The notes: generated by a model not told the origin, from the sequence alone. Positions 45,585 to 54,221 are shown, counted from the stretch's first letter. The stretch: 64,000 bases of DNA from Massilia sp. BSC265 (GCF_000740675.1 NZ_JPXI01000010.1:124001-188000), one strand, 5' to 3'. Made by a program: numbers and translations.

Positions 45585-46274
45585 ATGAACGAATCGATGT
45601 TGCTGATGGCCTCTTCCGGCGCTTTCGTCGGGTCGCATTTTGTCCTGTCGCATCCCTTGCGCCGCCCCTTGGTCGCGGTGATGGGCGAAAAAGGCTTCCT
45701 GGCCCTGTATTCCCTGGTGGCCTTCGCCACCCTGGGCGCGATGGCCCACTTCTACCCGAAGACCCCGGTCGGCGCGCCGCTCTGGCACGTCGGCGACGGC
45801 ATGTGGGCGCTGGCGACTGGCCTGATGCTGCTCGCTTCCGTCATGCTGCTCGGATCGCTGGTCCGCAACCCGGCCATGCCCGGCGCCACCAATGCGGCCA
45901 GCGCGCAGGCACGCGGCGTGTACGGCATCACCCGGCATCCGATGCTGTGGGCATTCGCCATCTGGGGCATGGTGCACATCCTGGTGTACCCGGTAACGAG
46001 GAATATCATCGTCGCGCTTGCCATCATCGTGCTGTCCCTGCTTGGTGCAGCGCTGCAGGACCGCAAGAAGGCGGCGCTCGATCCGCAGGGCTGGCCAGCC
46101 TGGGAAGGACGCACCAGCTACTGGCCCTTCGCGGCCATCCTCCAGGGCCGGGCGCGCTTCGGTGGTTTCGGCGCGCACGCGCTCGGCGGTGGCCTGCTGG
46201 TCTGGCTGTTGGCGACCTGGGCGCATATACCGCTGGCCGGCCGGGCGGCGGGCATCTGGCACTGGCTGGTCTAG
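45585..46274 (+). CDS. NnrU-family integral membrane protein
   Basis: This 229-aa protein has about six membrane segments (GFLALYSLVAFATLGAMAHF, ALATGLMLLASVMLLGSLV, NIIVALAIIVLSLLGAAL). The conserved block ARGVYGITRHPMLWAFAIWG is the NnrU/isoprenylcysteine-methyltransferase-like signature. NnrU is associated with nitrite/NO reduction in denitrifiers, but no denitrification gene is near, so the role here is open. AAGGAG precedes the ATG at 45585. Confidence 0.9.
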   Translation: MNESMLLMASSGAFVGSHFVLSHPLRRPLVAVMGEKGFLALYSLVAFATLGAMAHFYPKTPVGAPLWHVGDGMWALATGLMLLASVMLLGSLVRNPAMPGATNAASAQARGVYGITRHPMLWAFAIWGMVHILVYPVTRNIIVALAIIVLSLLGAALQDRKKAALDPQGWPAWEGRTSYWPFAAILQGRARFGGFGAHALGGGLLVWLLATWAHIPLAGRAAGIWHWLV

Positions 46275-46375
46275 ATTTTCCGGATGCGTCTGCACCGGCA
46301 CGGAACATTTCGGCCGCGCCGGCGTCTGTGCAAGTGGTGGTTGGCTTGCATCGAGGCTTGTTACAGGAGGCCATC

Positions 46376-47962
46376 ATGGACCGATATGACGTACTCATCG
46401 CCGGTGCCGGCCCCACCGGCATGGTGCTGGCGCTGGCGCTGGCGAAACAGGGCATCCGGGTCTGCATCGTCGACAAGGCGGACGGCCCCGGCACCACCTC
46501 GCGCGCGATGGCCGTACAGGCGCGCACGCTGGAGCTGTACCGGCCGCTCGGACTGGCCGACGAAGTGGCCGCTAGCGGCCGTCCGAACCCTTGCATCAAC
46601 CTGTGGGTCAGGGGCAAACGCCGCGCCCAGCTGTCGCTGCGCGACGCCGGTGCACGCCTGACGCCCTACCCCTATGTGCTGATCTACCCCCAGGACGCGC
46701 ACGAGCAGCTGTTGGTGCGCCACCTCGAGGCCGCGGGGGTCAGCGTCTGGCGCCGCACCAAGCTGGCCGAGTTCGAAGAAAAGGACGACCATGTGCTGGC
46801 CCACCTGCGCCGCGCCAGCGGCGAAGACCTGCAGGTCGAGGCGCGCTACCTGGCCGGCTGCGACGGTGCCCGCTCGCTGGTCCGGCGCAAGCTCGGCACC
46901 GGTTTCGGCGGCGGCACTTACGACCACATCTTCTATGTCGCCGACGTGCAGTCGCGCGGCCAGGCCGCGAACGGAGAAATCCACCTGTCGCTCGAGACCT
47001 CGGACTTCGTCATCTTCCTGGGCTACGACGACCACGGACGCGGCCGCCTGGTCGGCACGATTCGGGATAGAAGCGGCGACGAACGCAGGACCGTGACCGA
47101 TGCGGCCGGCGCCCTCGGCTTCAACGACGTCAGCCACCGTGCCATGGCCAGCCTGGGACTCGAAGTCGAACAGGTGCACTGGTTCTCGACCTACCGCGTG
47201 CACCACCGGGTGACCGACCATTACCGCAAAGGACGCGCCTTCCTGCTGGGCGACGCCGCCCACGTGCACAGCCCGGCGGGCGGCCAGGGCATGAACACCG
47301 GCATCGGCGACGCCATCAACCTGGCCTGGAAACTGGCCGCCGTCGCGCGCGGCGACGCGCCCGACAGCCTGCTCGACACCTACGAGCGGGAACGCATCGC
47401 GTTCGCCCGCAAGCTGGTGGACACCACCGACCGCCTGTTCAGCTTCGTGACGGCGGAGAGCGGCTTCGCCGACTTCGTGCGCACGCGGATCGCGCCGATG
47501 TTCGCCAGCGCCGCCTATGGCATCGGGCCGGTGCGAGAAACGATATTCCGGATCCTGTCGCAGACCACCATCAGCTACCACGACAGCCCGCTGTCGCGTG
47601 GCGTGGCCGGCCGCGTGCATGGCGGTGACCGGCTGCCCTGGGTGGTGCGCGGGGGGGTCGACAAGGAGCAGGACAACTACGCGCCGTCGGCCCGGATCGA
47701 CTGGCAGGTGCACGTGTACGGCCAGGCCTACCCGGACCTGCGCGCCTGGTGCGACCGCCACGGGATGATCCTGCGCGAGTTCGAATGGGGCGTGGAGCAC
47801 GACGAAGCCGGCTTCGCGCGCAATGCGGGCTACCTGCTGCGGCCGGACGGCTACGTGGCGCTGTGCGCTGCGGGCGCGTCGGCGCAGGCGCTGGAGGATT
47901 ATTTCTGCGAGCTCGACTACCAGCGCTTCCGCGTCTGCCAGACTAGACCGGCTGTTCTATGA
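46376..47962 (+). CDS. FAD-dependent aromatic-ring monooxygenase (PheA/UbiH-like)
   Basis: This 528-aa class A flavoprotein hydroxylase begins YDVLIAGAGPTGMVLALALA, with the Rossmann GxGxxG. The second FAD motif is FLLGDAAHVHSPAGGQGMNT. The DG motif is visible as LAGCDGARSLVRRKLG. The C-terminal thioredoxin-like domain is present (DLRAWCDRHGMILREFEWGV). Such enzymes hydroxylate phenolic substrates or tailor polyketides with NAD(P)H and oxygen. AGGAGG precedes the ATG. No neighbouring pathway genes identify the substrate. Confidence 0.9.
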   Translation: MDRYDVLIAGAGPTGMVLALALAKQGIRVCIVDKADGPGTTSRAMAVQARTLELYRPLGLADEVAASGRPNPCINLWVRGKRRAQLSLRDAGARLTPYPYVLIYPQDAHEQLLVRHLEAAGVSVWRRTKLAEFEEKDDHVLAHLRRASGEDLQVEARYLAGCDGARSLVRRKLGTGFGGGTYDHIFYVADVQSRGQAANGEIHLSLETSDFVIFLGYDDHGRGRLVGTIRDRSGDERRTVTDAAGALGFNDVSHRAMASLGLEVEQVHWFSTYRVHHRVTDHYRKGRAFLLGDAAHVHSPAGGQGMNTGIGDAINLAWKLAAVARGDAPDSLLDTYERERIAFARKLVDTTDRLFSFVTAESGFADFVRTRIAPMFASAAYGIGPVRETIFRILSQTTISYHDSPLSRGVAGRVHGGDRLPWVVRGGVDKEQDNYAPSARIDWQVHVYGQAYPDLRAWCDRHGMILREFEWGVEHDEAGFARNAGYLLRPDGYVALCAAGASAQALEDYFCELDYQRFRVCQTRPAVL

Positions 47963-47998
47963 AACAAGCATACACTTTCATTTCCATCGATGAAATAT

Positions 47999-48016
47999 CT
48001 AGACATACTTGTCTAG
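47999..48016. promoter_or_regulatory. Perfect inverted repeat, putative operator
   Basis: CTAGACA-TACT-TGTCTAG lies between the monooxygenase stop and the SIMPL gene, about 46 bp before the latter's ATG. Size and spacing suit a TetR- or MarR-type regulator; no regulator gene is adjacent. Confidence 0.55.
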
Positions 48017-48061
48017 TTAATCTATTGTCGAGGCATTCCTTGCTGACCACGGACTGCCCGT

Positions 48062-48784
48062 ATGCTGAAACGATTCGCCGCCGCCCTGCTGCTGGCCGCC
48101 ACTGCCCTTCCCGGCCTGGCGGCCGACCTGCCCGCCCACCACTTCATCCACGTGAGCGCCGCAGCCGACGTCCACCTGATGCCCGACATCGGCGAAATCG
48201 ATATCGACATCGTGTCGCTCGAGCCGGATGCCGATGCCGCCTGGAAGCTCGTCACCGAACGGCTCGAGGCCAGCCGCGCCCTGTTTGTCCAGCACGGCGT
48301 CGTGGCAGAGGATATCTTCGTGCAGGACATCGTGCGCCGCCCGCGCAAGGTCGATGCCCTGCCCGCGGGCGAGCCGATGCCGATGGAGACCCGGGTTGCC
48401 GTCCACGTCACCGTGCGCGAACTGGGACAGTGGACGCCGCTGCTGCGCACCCTGCTCGTCATGAAGGACATCGAATCGCTGGCGGTCTCGTTCAACCGCA
48501 CCGACCGCGACAAGGTCGAGACCGACCTCGTCACCCAGGCACTTGCCATGACCAAATCCAAGGCGGTAAACATCGCGCGCGGCATCGGCGCCAGGCTGGG
48601 ACCGGTAACCGGGGTATCGCTCGCGCCGCTGAAGAACCTGTCCAACGCGATGGGCATGGCAAGCGATCCGAACGGACGCTATACCGGCGACAGGCGCAGC
48701 CCGCCACGGGAGGATATGGCACTGGTCCAGGCGATGCGGCTGGTGCAGGCGGCCGACGTGATCTACAGAATTGGTGGCAAATGA
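48062..48784 (+). CDS. SIMPL-domain (DUF541) periplasmic protein
   Basis: This 240-aa protein has a signal peptide (MLKRFAAALLLAATALPGLA, cleavage near AAD). SIMPL-domain features are HHFIHVSAAADVHLMPDIGE, then a region of VTERLEASRALFVQHGVVAE DIFVQDIVRRPRK-type helix-strand repeats, and the C-terminal DLVTQALAMTKSKAVNIAR. SIMPL/DUF541 proteins form ring-like oligomers in the envelope and are linked to oxidative stress tolerance in E. coli (YggE). The putative operator at 47999-48016 lies in its upstream region. Confidence 0.82.
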   Translation: MLKRFAAALLLAATALPGLAADLPAHHFIHVSAAADVHLMPDIGEIDIDIVSLEPDADAAWKLVTERLEASRALFVQHGVVAEDIFVQDIVRRPRKVDALPAGEPMPMETRVAVHVTVRELGQWTPLLRTLLVMKDIESLAVSFNRTDRDKVETDLVTQALAMTKSKAVNIARGIGARLGPVTGVSLAPLKNLSNAMGMASDPNGRYTGDRRSPPREDMALVQAMRLVQAADVIYRIGGK

Positions 48785-48796
48785 GCGGCGGCAAAT

Positions 48797-48816
48797 AAGA
48801 ACGCCTAACAAAACCC
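48797..48816. repeat. Lone insertion-sequence end-like sequence
   Basis: The 20-mer TAAGAACGCCTAACAAAACC matches, in inverted orientation and at 17 of 20 positions, the right terminal repeat of the decayed transposase unit at 60548-60567. No transposase is attached on this side. Confidence 0.55.
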
Positions 48817-48864
48817 TCTCGTTGCTCTACAGGTAACAGCCGGGTACACTGAGCCTTGCCGGAC

Positions 48865-48888
48865 GTCCGCAATCGGCCAGAAGCGGAC
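48865..48888. repeat. Dispersed hairpin element, copy 1
   Basis: Arms GTCCGC and GCGGAC flank the 12-nt loop AATCGGCCAGAA. Related elements with paired changes are at 49997-50026, 50034-50057 and 59688-59711. Confidence 0.7.
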
Positions 48889-48917
48889 CCATCAACACTT
48901 GAGCGTGGAGGCGAGGG

Positions 48918-49355
48918 ATGCAGTTGCTTGAAGAGGTTCGAAGCGCTTGGGGATGGGTCGGCATTGAGCCAGTCGACCTTATAGATGAAAACGACTTCGG
49001 CAACCTGATTCTCAAAGACGTTCGCGGGAAATACTGGCGACTTTGTCCAGAGGATCTTTACTGTCAGGTCGTGGCAAGTAGCCGAGACGAACTGGATCAG
49101 TTGGCAAAGGACCAAGAGTTCTTAAGGGACTGGTATATGCGAGGTGTGGTAGATCAGGCTTTCCAACGGCTCGGAGCACTCGCTCCCGGGCGAAAGTATT
49201 ATCTCAAGATTCCCGGTGCACTTGGAGGTGAGTACGGTGGGGATAATCTTGGGACGATATCGTTTGACGAACTCATCAGGGCCTCCGGCCATATTGCTCA
49301 GCAGATTGCAGAGCTTCCAGATGGGGCGTCGGTTAAGTTATCCGTTACTGACTAA
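48918..49355 (+). CDS. Tdi1/DUF1851-type T6SS immunity-like protein, orphan
   Basis: This 145-aa protein has a C-terminal half reading YYLKIPGALGGEYGGDNLGT, then ELIRASGHIAQQIAELPDGA. This is the pattern of the DUF1851 (Tdi1 C-terminal) family, whose characterised member protects against a T6SS NADase-type toxin. No toxin gene is adjacent, so it is an orphan candidate. GAGGCGAGGG precedes the ATG. Codon use is less GC-rich than in core genes, consistent with acquisition. It lies between dispersed hairpin elements. Confidence 0.75.
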   Translation: MQLLEEVRSAWGWVGIEPVDLIDENDFGNLILKDVRGKYWRLCPEDLYCQVVASSRDELDQLAKDQEFLRDWYMRGVVDQAFQRLGALAPGRKYYLKIPGALGGEYGGDNLGTISFDELIRASGHIAQQIAELPDGASVKLSVTD

Positions 49356-49404
49356 GGTCCGCAGGTCTTCCACCGCAGGGCTGCTATCGGTCAGATCAGG
49401 TCCT

Positions 49405-49472
49405 TCGTGACAGTCCGCGATTTTTCGGCCCTACCTACCTGCTATGCTGAGCTCAAGGGCCGGGTTCGGCCA
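49405..49472. repeat. 68-bp direct repeat, copy A
   Basis: This segment aligns without gaps to 58940-59007 at 55 of 68 positions. Shared blocks include TCGTGACAGTC, CTGCTATGCTGAGCTCA and TTCGGCCA. The two copies flank the siderophore locus. Confidence 0.7.
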
Positions 49473-49515
49473 GAAGTGGTCCTTCTCTAGCCTGAGCCGC
49501 CTCATGAGGAGCAAT

Positions 49516-49944
49516 GTGATTCCCAAGAGCTGTCTGCTTATTGAAAGCAAAAAGTTTCCTGTCTTACCTGGTGAAGATCAGGAGATCACCAACGAGCATA
49601 TGTATGGAAAGGCTCTCTGCCAGCACCTGCAGTCCGAACTGCCGCTCGTCGGTATCAACGTGCCGACTTATTGTAGCGAAGACTGGGGTTGGTGGCTGGA
49701 CGTTGAGCGCGGTAACTTTAAGATGGGGCTTTGCATTTATTCTGACCCCGGCGCGACCGGAGACCCAGAAAGGTACGCACTGCTTCCGTCCATACATAAA
49801 GCGAAGAAGTGGTCGTGGGCAAAGTTCAAAAAGGTCGACCTCTCCAAAGATGTGTTGGGCGTTATTGATATCGTCGAGCGAGTCCTGAAGAGCGATAAAG
49901 GCATTCCAGTTGTATCGCGACACGATGACTATCCGTTTGATTGA
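49516..49944 (+). CDS. Protein of unknown function, about 142 aa
   Basis: Starting at a GTG (VIPKSCLLIESKKFPVLPGE) with AGGAG four bases upstream, it continues EDQEITNEHMYGKALCQHLQ and YCSEDWGWWLDVERGNFKMG. This resembles small bacterial proteins of unknown function sometimes seen beside toxins, whose shared feature is an acidic ExxxNPxMYGK...EDWGW pattern; the assignment is from memory only. In-frame ATGs at 49444 and 49504 extend it. Codon use is lower-GC. It is soluble, with no signal peptide. Confidence 0.65.
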   Translation: MIPKSCLLIESKKFPVLPGEDQEITNEHMYGKALCQHLQSELPLVGINVPTYCSEDWGWWLDVERGNFKMGLCIYSDPGATGDPERYALLPSIHKAKKWSWAKFKKVDLSKDVLGVIDIVERVLKSDKGIPVVSRHDDYPFD

Positions 49945-49996
49945 ACCCGAGACCGGCGTTCGATTTCAGCAATCCGCTTAAAAGATCTTAACTGCG

Positions 49997-50026
49997 AGCG
50001 TCTGCAATGGGTCGTAAGCAGACGCT
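49997..50026. repeat. Dispersed hairpin element, copy 2
   Basis: A 9-bp perfect stem AGCGTCTGC/GCAGACGCT encloses the 12-nt loop AATGGGTCGTAA. It is followed seven nt later by copy 3. Confidence 0.7.
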
Positions 50027-50033
50027 ACAACAG

Positions 50034-50057
50034 GTCTGCAATCGGCCAAAAGCAGAC
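50034..50057. repeat. Dispersed hairpin element, copy 3
   Basis: GTCTGC and GCAGAC flank the 12-nt loop AATCGGCCAAAA. Compared with copy 1 the stem has exchanged a C-G pair for T-A on both sides. Confidence 0.7.
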
Positions 50058-50138
50058 ATATCCAACTTACTCGATAGTCTCAGCAGGGGCTTATCACACC
50101 GGCGCTCCTTCGGCGACTGCTCGCCACCCAAGCTTGGC

Positions 50139-50897
50139 TCATTCGTAGTAGATCGCAATTGCCTTTCCATTGATGTGCTGGACCGGTATGGTCATGCCGT
50201 AAATTTTGTGCAAGACGTTGGGACGGACCGTTTCCTCTGGCGTTCCTTGGTGGACGACCTTCCCGTCACGCATTGCGACGATGAAGTCGGAGTAGCAGGA
50301 CGCAAAGTTGATATCGTGGAGCACGACGACGACGGTTTTTCCCAAGACATGGACGGCATGGCGAAGCTGCTTCATCATCGATTGTGCATGTTTCATATCC
50401 AGGTTGTTCAGCGGCTCATCCAGCAGCACGTAATCGGTATCCTGGCACAGGACCATGGCGACGAAAGCCCGCTGGCGCTGGCCACCGGAGAGTTCATCGA
50501 TGAAGCGGTCCTGCAACTGCTCGAGCCCCATGTAGGTTACTGCCCGGTCGATATGGTCGACGTCATTTGAAGACAGGCGTCCCTCAGAATGCGGGTAGCG
50601 GCCGAACGCGACCAGATCCCGTACCGTAAGGCGCGAAACGAGCTGATTGTCCTGGCGTAGGATAGCTAGATGCCTCGATAACAGCCTGGTCGGCGTAGTA
50701 GCGACGTCCATGCCATCGACCTGCACCGAGCCGGCGCTCATGGGCATGAGCCGGCTGATCATCGTCAACAGGCTGGACTTGCCTGCGCCGTTGGGCCCGA
50801 TGATGGAGACGATGCCACTTGCGGGCAGGGTCAGGGTGACATCGTCGACGACTAGCTGGTCGCCGTGTCGCTTGCTGAGTTTCTTTACCTCGATCAT
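50139..50897 (-). CDS. Siderophore ABC transporter ATP-binding protein
   Basis: This 252-aa ATPase carries Walker A (IGPNGAGKSSL), the Q-loop (LRQDNQLVSRLTVRDLVAFG), the ABC signature LSGGQRQRAF, Walker B (YVLLDEPLNNLD) and the switch His (VVLHDINFASCYSDFIVAM). The FepC/BtuD-like pattern with RLTVRDLVAFGRYPHSEGR is typical of ferric-siderophore importers. The ATG overlaps the preceding permease stop (ATGA). It is the last gene of the six-gene operon and energises uptake through the two permeases. Confidence 0.93.
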   Translation of the reverse strand: MIEVKKLSKRHGDQLVVDDVTLTLPASGIVSIIGPNGAGKSSLLTMISRLMPMSAGSVQVDGMDVATTPTRLLSRHLAILRQDNQLVSRLTVRDLVAFGRYPHSEGRLSSNDVDHIDRAVTYMGLEQLQDRFIDELSGGQRQRAFVAMVLCQDTDYVLLDEPLNNLDMKHAQSMMKQLRHAVHVLGKTVVVVLHDINFASCYSDFIVAMRDGKVVHQGTPEETVRPNVLHKIYGMTIPVQHINGKAIAIYYE

Positions 50898-51904
50898 CGT
50901 GTGGCTCCGCGAATGAGTAGAACAAGAAGGGTCAGGCCGCCCAGAAACTCGACCACGACTCGCAGGCTCGCACCGAATGCGAAGACGTGTTCGAGAACGA
51001 TCTGGCCAAATGTCAGGCAAATGAATCCCAGCAATGCGGAGGCCGGAAGCAGGAGCGCGTGCCGGTGCGTAGGCATCAGCTGGTAGCTCAGGTGTGCTAC
51101 CAATAAACCAAAGAACGTCACGGGACCCACTAGCGCGGTCGAGACGGAGACGAGCGCTGCGACAAGCACGAGAATATGCGACACCAGGCGTTGGTAACCG
51201 GCGCCGAGGTTGACCGCGATGTCGCGCCCCAGCGCGAGCACGTCGCAGGCCCGTGCGAGGCGCACGACGCACGCCATCGCCAGTACGCTGGCGATGATGG
51301 CCATGCCCAGCACGCCGCGGTCGGGATGATTGAAGCTGGCGAAGAAGCGATCTTGGAGGAACGCGAATTCGCTTGGTTGGAGAATGCGTTCGATAAAGCT
51401 CGACAGGCTGCGAAACAGGAGGCCGATGACCACGCCTGCCAGCACCAGTTGGTGCAGGCTGCGTCGTCCGGCCGAGAACAAGACCCGATACAAAAGCACC
51501 GAGATGAGCATCATCACAGCAACCTGCACGACAAAGAGCCAGCGCGCATCAAGGGCGGCGCTCACGGTGCGACCCCAGGCGAAGGCAATACAAGTGTGGA
51601 TCAAGAGGTATAGCGAATCGAAACCCATCAGCCCCGGCGTCAGGATGCGATTGCCGGTCGCTGTCTGGAACAAAACGGTCGACATCCCGATCGCGCCGCC
51701 GACAAGGAGCAAGGTGGCGAGCTTGCGTGCGCGCAGCTCCAGGATGAATACCGAGGATTCGCTAGCCCCGGCCGTCATGAACAGATAGGCGCACACAGCA
51801 GCGATAGCGGCCATCGCAGCCAGGCACAACTGCGGCCCAGTGAGAAGCGGGATATGTGCAGTCGGCCGGGCCCGGCCATTCAGGGAGGTTTCGTGCTTAA
51901 CCAT
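50894..51904 (-). CDS. Siderophore ABC transporter permease 2 (FecCD family)
   Basis: This 336-aa integral membrane protein has about nine segments of the FecCD/BtuC type. Motifs include LRARKLATLLLVGGAIGMST, then FQTATGNRILTPGLMGFDSL, VLAGVVIGLLFRSLSSF and the C-terminal VGPVTFFGLLVAHLSYQLMP. It overlaps the preceding permease by eight bases and the ATPase by four. It is predicted to form a heterodimeric channel with the other permease. Confidence 0.92.
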   Translation of the reverse strand: MVKHETSLNGRARPTAHIPLLTGPQLCLAAMAAIAAVCAYLFMTAGASESSVFILELRARKLATLLLVGGAIGMSTVLFQTATGNRILTPGLMGFDSLYLLIHTCIAFAWGRTVSAALDARWLFVVQVAVMMLISVLLYRVLFSAGRRSLHQLVLAGVVIGLLFRSLSSFIERILQPSEFAFLQDRFFASFNHPDRGVLGMAIIASVLAMACVVRLARACDVLALGRDIAVNLGAGYQRLVSHILVLVAALVSVSTALVGPVTFFGLLVAHLSYQLMPTHRHALLLPASALLGFICLTFGQIVLEHVFAFGASLRVVVEFLGGLTLLVLLIRGATR

Positions 51905-52949
51905 GCCGGGCTCCGCTCCGCAGCAGCAGGAACAAGAAAAGTGCGCATCCCAAGACACCGGCAACGGTTCCTGCCGGAATTTCGTACGGATACCGGATAG
52001 TCCGGCCGATCACGTCGCACGCCAGCACGAACACAGCTCCGGTAACGGCTACCCACGGCATGGTCCGGCGTGCGTTGTCGCCCAGGACTGCCGAAACCAG
52101 GTTCGGCACGATCAAGCCGAGGAAGGGCACCATGCCGACCGTGCTTACGACGATGGCGGTGATCATCGCTACCATGCCGAGGCCGAGCGCCATTACGCGG
52201 TGATAGTGCAGGCCAAGATTGCGCGAGAACGCTTCGCCCATCCCGGCCACCGTCAGGCGGGCTGCGAGCAGGTAGGCGGCCACCGTCAGGGCCAAACCGA
52301 TCCACAGCAGCTCGTAACGGCCTTCGAGCACTGCGGAGAAGTCCCCGTTGCTCCAGGCGCCGAGCGATTGCAGCAGGTCGAAGCGGTATGCTAGGAAACT
52401 GTTGACGGAATCGATCACGCTGCCCAGCATGATCCCGATGAGTGGGACGATGAGAATCGATTGCAGGCGGATATGGCGCAGGATCTGCAGGAACAGCAAG
52501 GTCCCGACCAATGCGAACACTGTGGACACCAGCATCTTCCCCACCACGGGCAGACCGGGTGCGAGCAGTGTGGCGGCCAGCATTCCCAATCCGGCTGATT
52601 CGGTGGTGCCTGCCGTGGACGGCTCGGTGAAGCGGTTACGTGCGAGCGCCTGCATGATCAATCCCGCCACACCGAGGGCGGAGCCCGCAAGCACCAGGGA
52701 GAGCGTGCGCGGCAGACGGCTTTCGAGCAGGACGATGCGTGCCTGCGAAGCCAGGTCGGGATCGTCCGACACCAGGGCCCTCCAGGAAGCCCCGCTCGAT
52801 CCGATGAGCAGGCTGAGCAGGCCAAGCCCGCCAAGCATCAGCAGCGCGGCGCCGAAACATGCGGGGTGGGCAAGCTGCCATCGACGGCCGCTCGGGCCGG
52901 GGAGGGTGCGCGGCCCCTGGTGGGCGCGCGCAAGGGAACTATCGAACAT
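51897..52949 (-). CDS. Siderophore ABC transporter permease 1 (FecCD family)
   Basis: This 350-aa membrane protein is of the FecCD family. Typical blocks are LLESRLPRTLSLVLAGSALG, VAGLIMQALARNRFTEPSTA (the QxxxRNPLAxP-like loop) and VGMVPFLGLIVPNLVSAVLG. The start codon at 52949 lies inside the end of the binding-protein gene (11-nt overlap), showing tight coupling. With permease 2 it forms the inner-membrane channel. Confidence 0.92.
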   Translation of the reverse strand: MFDSSLARAHQGPRTLPGPSGRRWQLAHPACFGAALLMLGGLGLLSLLIGSSGASWRALVSDDPDLASQARIVLLESRLPRTLSLVLAGSALGVAGLIMQALARNRFTEPSTAGTTESAGLGMLAATLLAPGLPVVGKMLVSTVFALVGTLLFLQILRHIRLQSILIVPLIGIMLGSVIDSVNSFLAYRFDLLQSLGAWSNGDFSAVLEGRYELLWIGLALTVAAYLLAARLTVAGMGEAFSRNLGLHYHRVMALGLGMVAMITAIVVSTVGMVPFLGLIVPNLVSAVLGDNARRTMPWVAVTGAVFVLACDVIGRTIRYPYEIPAGTVAGVLGCALFLFLLLRSGARHG

Positions 52950-53913
52950 GGTCGTAAGCCAGGCTGATCTCGCGTACCAGCGCTTCAATGGACTGGATGC
53001 CGTTACCGACCAAATAGATATTGACCGGGTCAAGGTAGAGCACCTGCCCCTTGGTCCAGGCCGTTGTCCGGCGGACCAGGGCATTGTCCAGCACCTGTCG
53101 TGCCGCTCCCCGCTCGCCGATGGCGGCGTCACGGTCGATGACGAAGAGCCAGTCGGGATTGACTTTCATGATGAATTCCGCGCTGATTGCTTCGCCGTGG
53201 AGGCTCTTGGCGAGCGTCGTTACCGCAGGCGGCACGCCGAAGTCGGTATGGATCATCCCGAACCGGGAGCCGGGGCCATACGCACTCATCCTGCCGCCTG
53301 AAACAAGCACGATCAGACCCGTGCCACGGCTGTGGGTCTTGGCGTGCAGTGCGGCAACGTTACGCGTGAGCCGGGCCACCAACTCCTGCGCTGCAGTCTC
53401 CCGCTTGAATACCGATCCCAGCATGAGCACGTTCGAGACAATGCCTTGCAGCGGTTGCGCGTCGTTCTCGCGCATGTCGATTGTAGGCGCGATCGCCGAC
53501 ACGGCCTGGAATTTCGCACTTGAGCGGCCGCCGGTGATCACAAGGTCGAATCCCATGGCATGGATCTGCTCGAAATCCGGTTCGAACAGGGTCCCCAGCC
53601 TTGGGTACTCGGTGCCTGCGTACTTCGCCAGGTGCCCCGGAAAGGCGTCGCCTGCAACGCCGGCAGGCTTTATACCGAGCGCGTCCGCGATGTCGAGCGC
53701 GGACGGGTCGAGCACCGCCACCTTGACGGGCTCGTGCGGAATCAGGGTGACCCCTTGTGCATGGGCGATACGCCGCCCATTCAGGTCAGGTTTGTCGCTG
53801 TGCGCTGCTGGGCCGGTCGGCGCCGCATGCATTGCCAGCCAGGCTGATCCAACGGCGCCAGTTACCATGGCTGCGAACAGGACGCCCAGTGCAATCTGGA
53901 GGCCCCGCTTCAT
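52939..53913 (-). CDS. Siderophore ABC transporter substrate-binding protein (FatB-like)
   Basis: This 324-aa periplasmic protein of the class III (PF01497-like) binding proteins has an N-terminal hydrophobic anchor or signal (GLQIALGVLFAAMVTGAVGS) without a lipobox Cys. The body shows VAVLDPSALDIADALGIKPA, PDFEQIHAMGFDLVITGGRS, IVSNVLMLGSVFKRETAAQE and NPDWLFVIDRDAAIGERG. The resemblance is to binding proteins for catecholate/citrate siderophores such as FatB and VctP; the exact ligand cannot be read. The ATG overlaps the DUF2218 gene stop (ATGA). Confidence 0.88.
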   Translation of the reverse strand: MKRGLQIALGVLFAAMVTGAVGSAWLAMHAAPTGPAAHSDKPDLNGRRIAHAQGVTLIPHEPVKVAVLDPSALDIADALGIKPAGVAGDAFPGHLAKYAGTEYPRLGTLFEPDFEQIHAMGFDLVITGGRSSAKFQAVSAIAPTIDMRENDAQPLQGIVSNVLMLGSVFKRETAAQELVARLTRNVAALHAKTHSRGTGLIVLVSGGRMSAYGPGSRFGMIHTDFGVPPAVTTLAKSLHGEAISAEFIMKVNPDWLFVIDRDAAIGERGAARQVLDNALVRRTTAWTKGQVLYLDPVNIYLVGNGIQSIEALVREISLAYDHVR

Positions 53914-54221
53914 GGTGCGTCGCCACCGGCTTCAGCGGGGGTGCGCTGCCATGCAAACGCCAGGTGCTCTCCCGCGGGCACGAAGCGGAGCAGGTGTTCC
54001 TCGACGACGGTTTCGAGTTCGGCGGAGGCCTCATTGTCGGAAATAAGGGTGATGCCGAGGGTGGTCGCCGTCGCGGCAAGGCGGCATTGGGCGTCTCCAA
54101 AATCAATAAAACCCTGTTGCTCGTCGAAATCGACATGGAAACGGTGACCCCAATGCTTGCACAGGCGGGTGATATAGCGGCTTGCCGTCGGCGTCGCTAT
54201 CATGGTGTGTGATTGCAGCAT
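53910..54221 (-). CDS. DUF2218 protein of siderophore loci
   Basis: This 103-aa cytoplasmic protein reads TPTASRYITRLCKHWGHRFH ... FDEQQGFIDFGDAQCRLAAT and VVEEHLLRFVPAGEHLAFAW. This is the DUF2218 pattern, a small domain repeatedly found beside siderophore uptake genes and suspected of handling iron-siderophore or its release. GAGGA lies before the ATG at 54221, which decides it over the ATG at 54233. It lies between the TonB receptor and the binding protein in the operon. Confidence 0.85.
   Translation of the reverse strand: MLQSHTMIATPTASRYITRLCKHWGHRFHVDFDEQQGFIDFGDAQCRLAATATTLGITLISDNEASAELETVVEEHLLRFVPAGEHLAFAWQRTPAEAGGDAP

Noticed and set aside
47976..47996. TTTCAT-N8-ATGAAA repeat as a second operator of the efflux TetR
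   Set aside because: The arms are in the opposite order to the AAATGAAA-N8-TTTCATTT operator at 30403 and the extension bases do not match.
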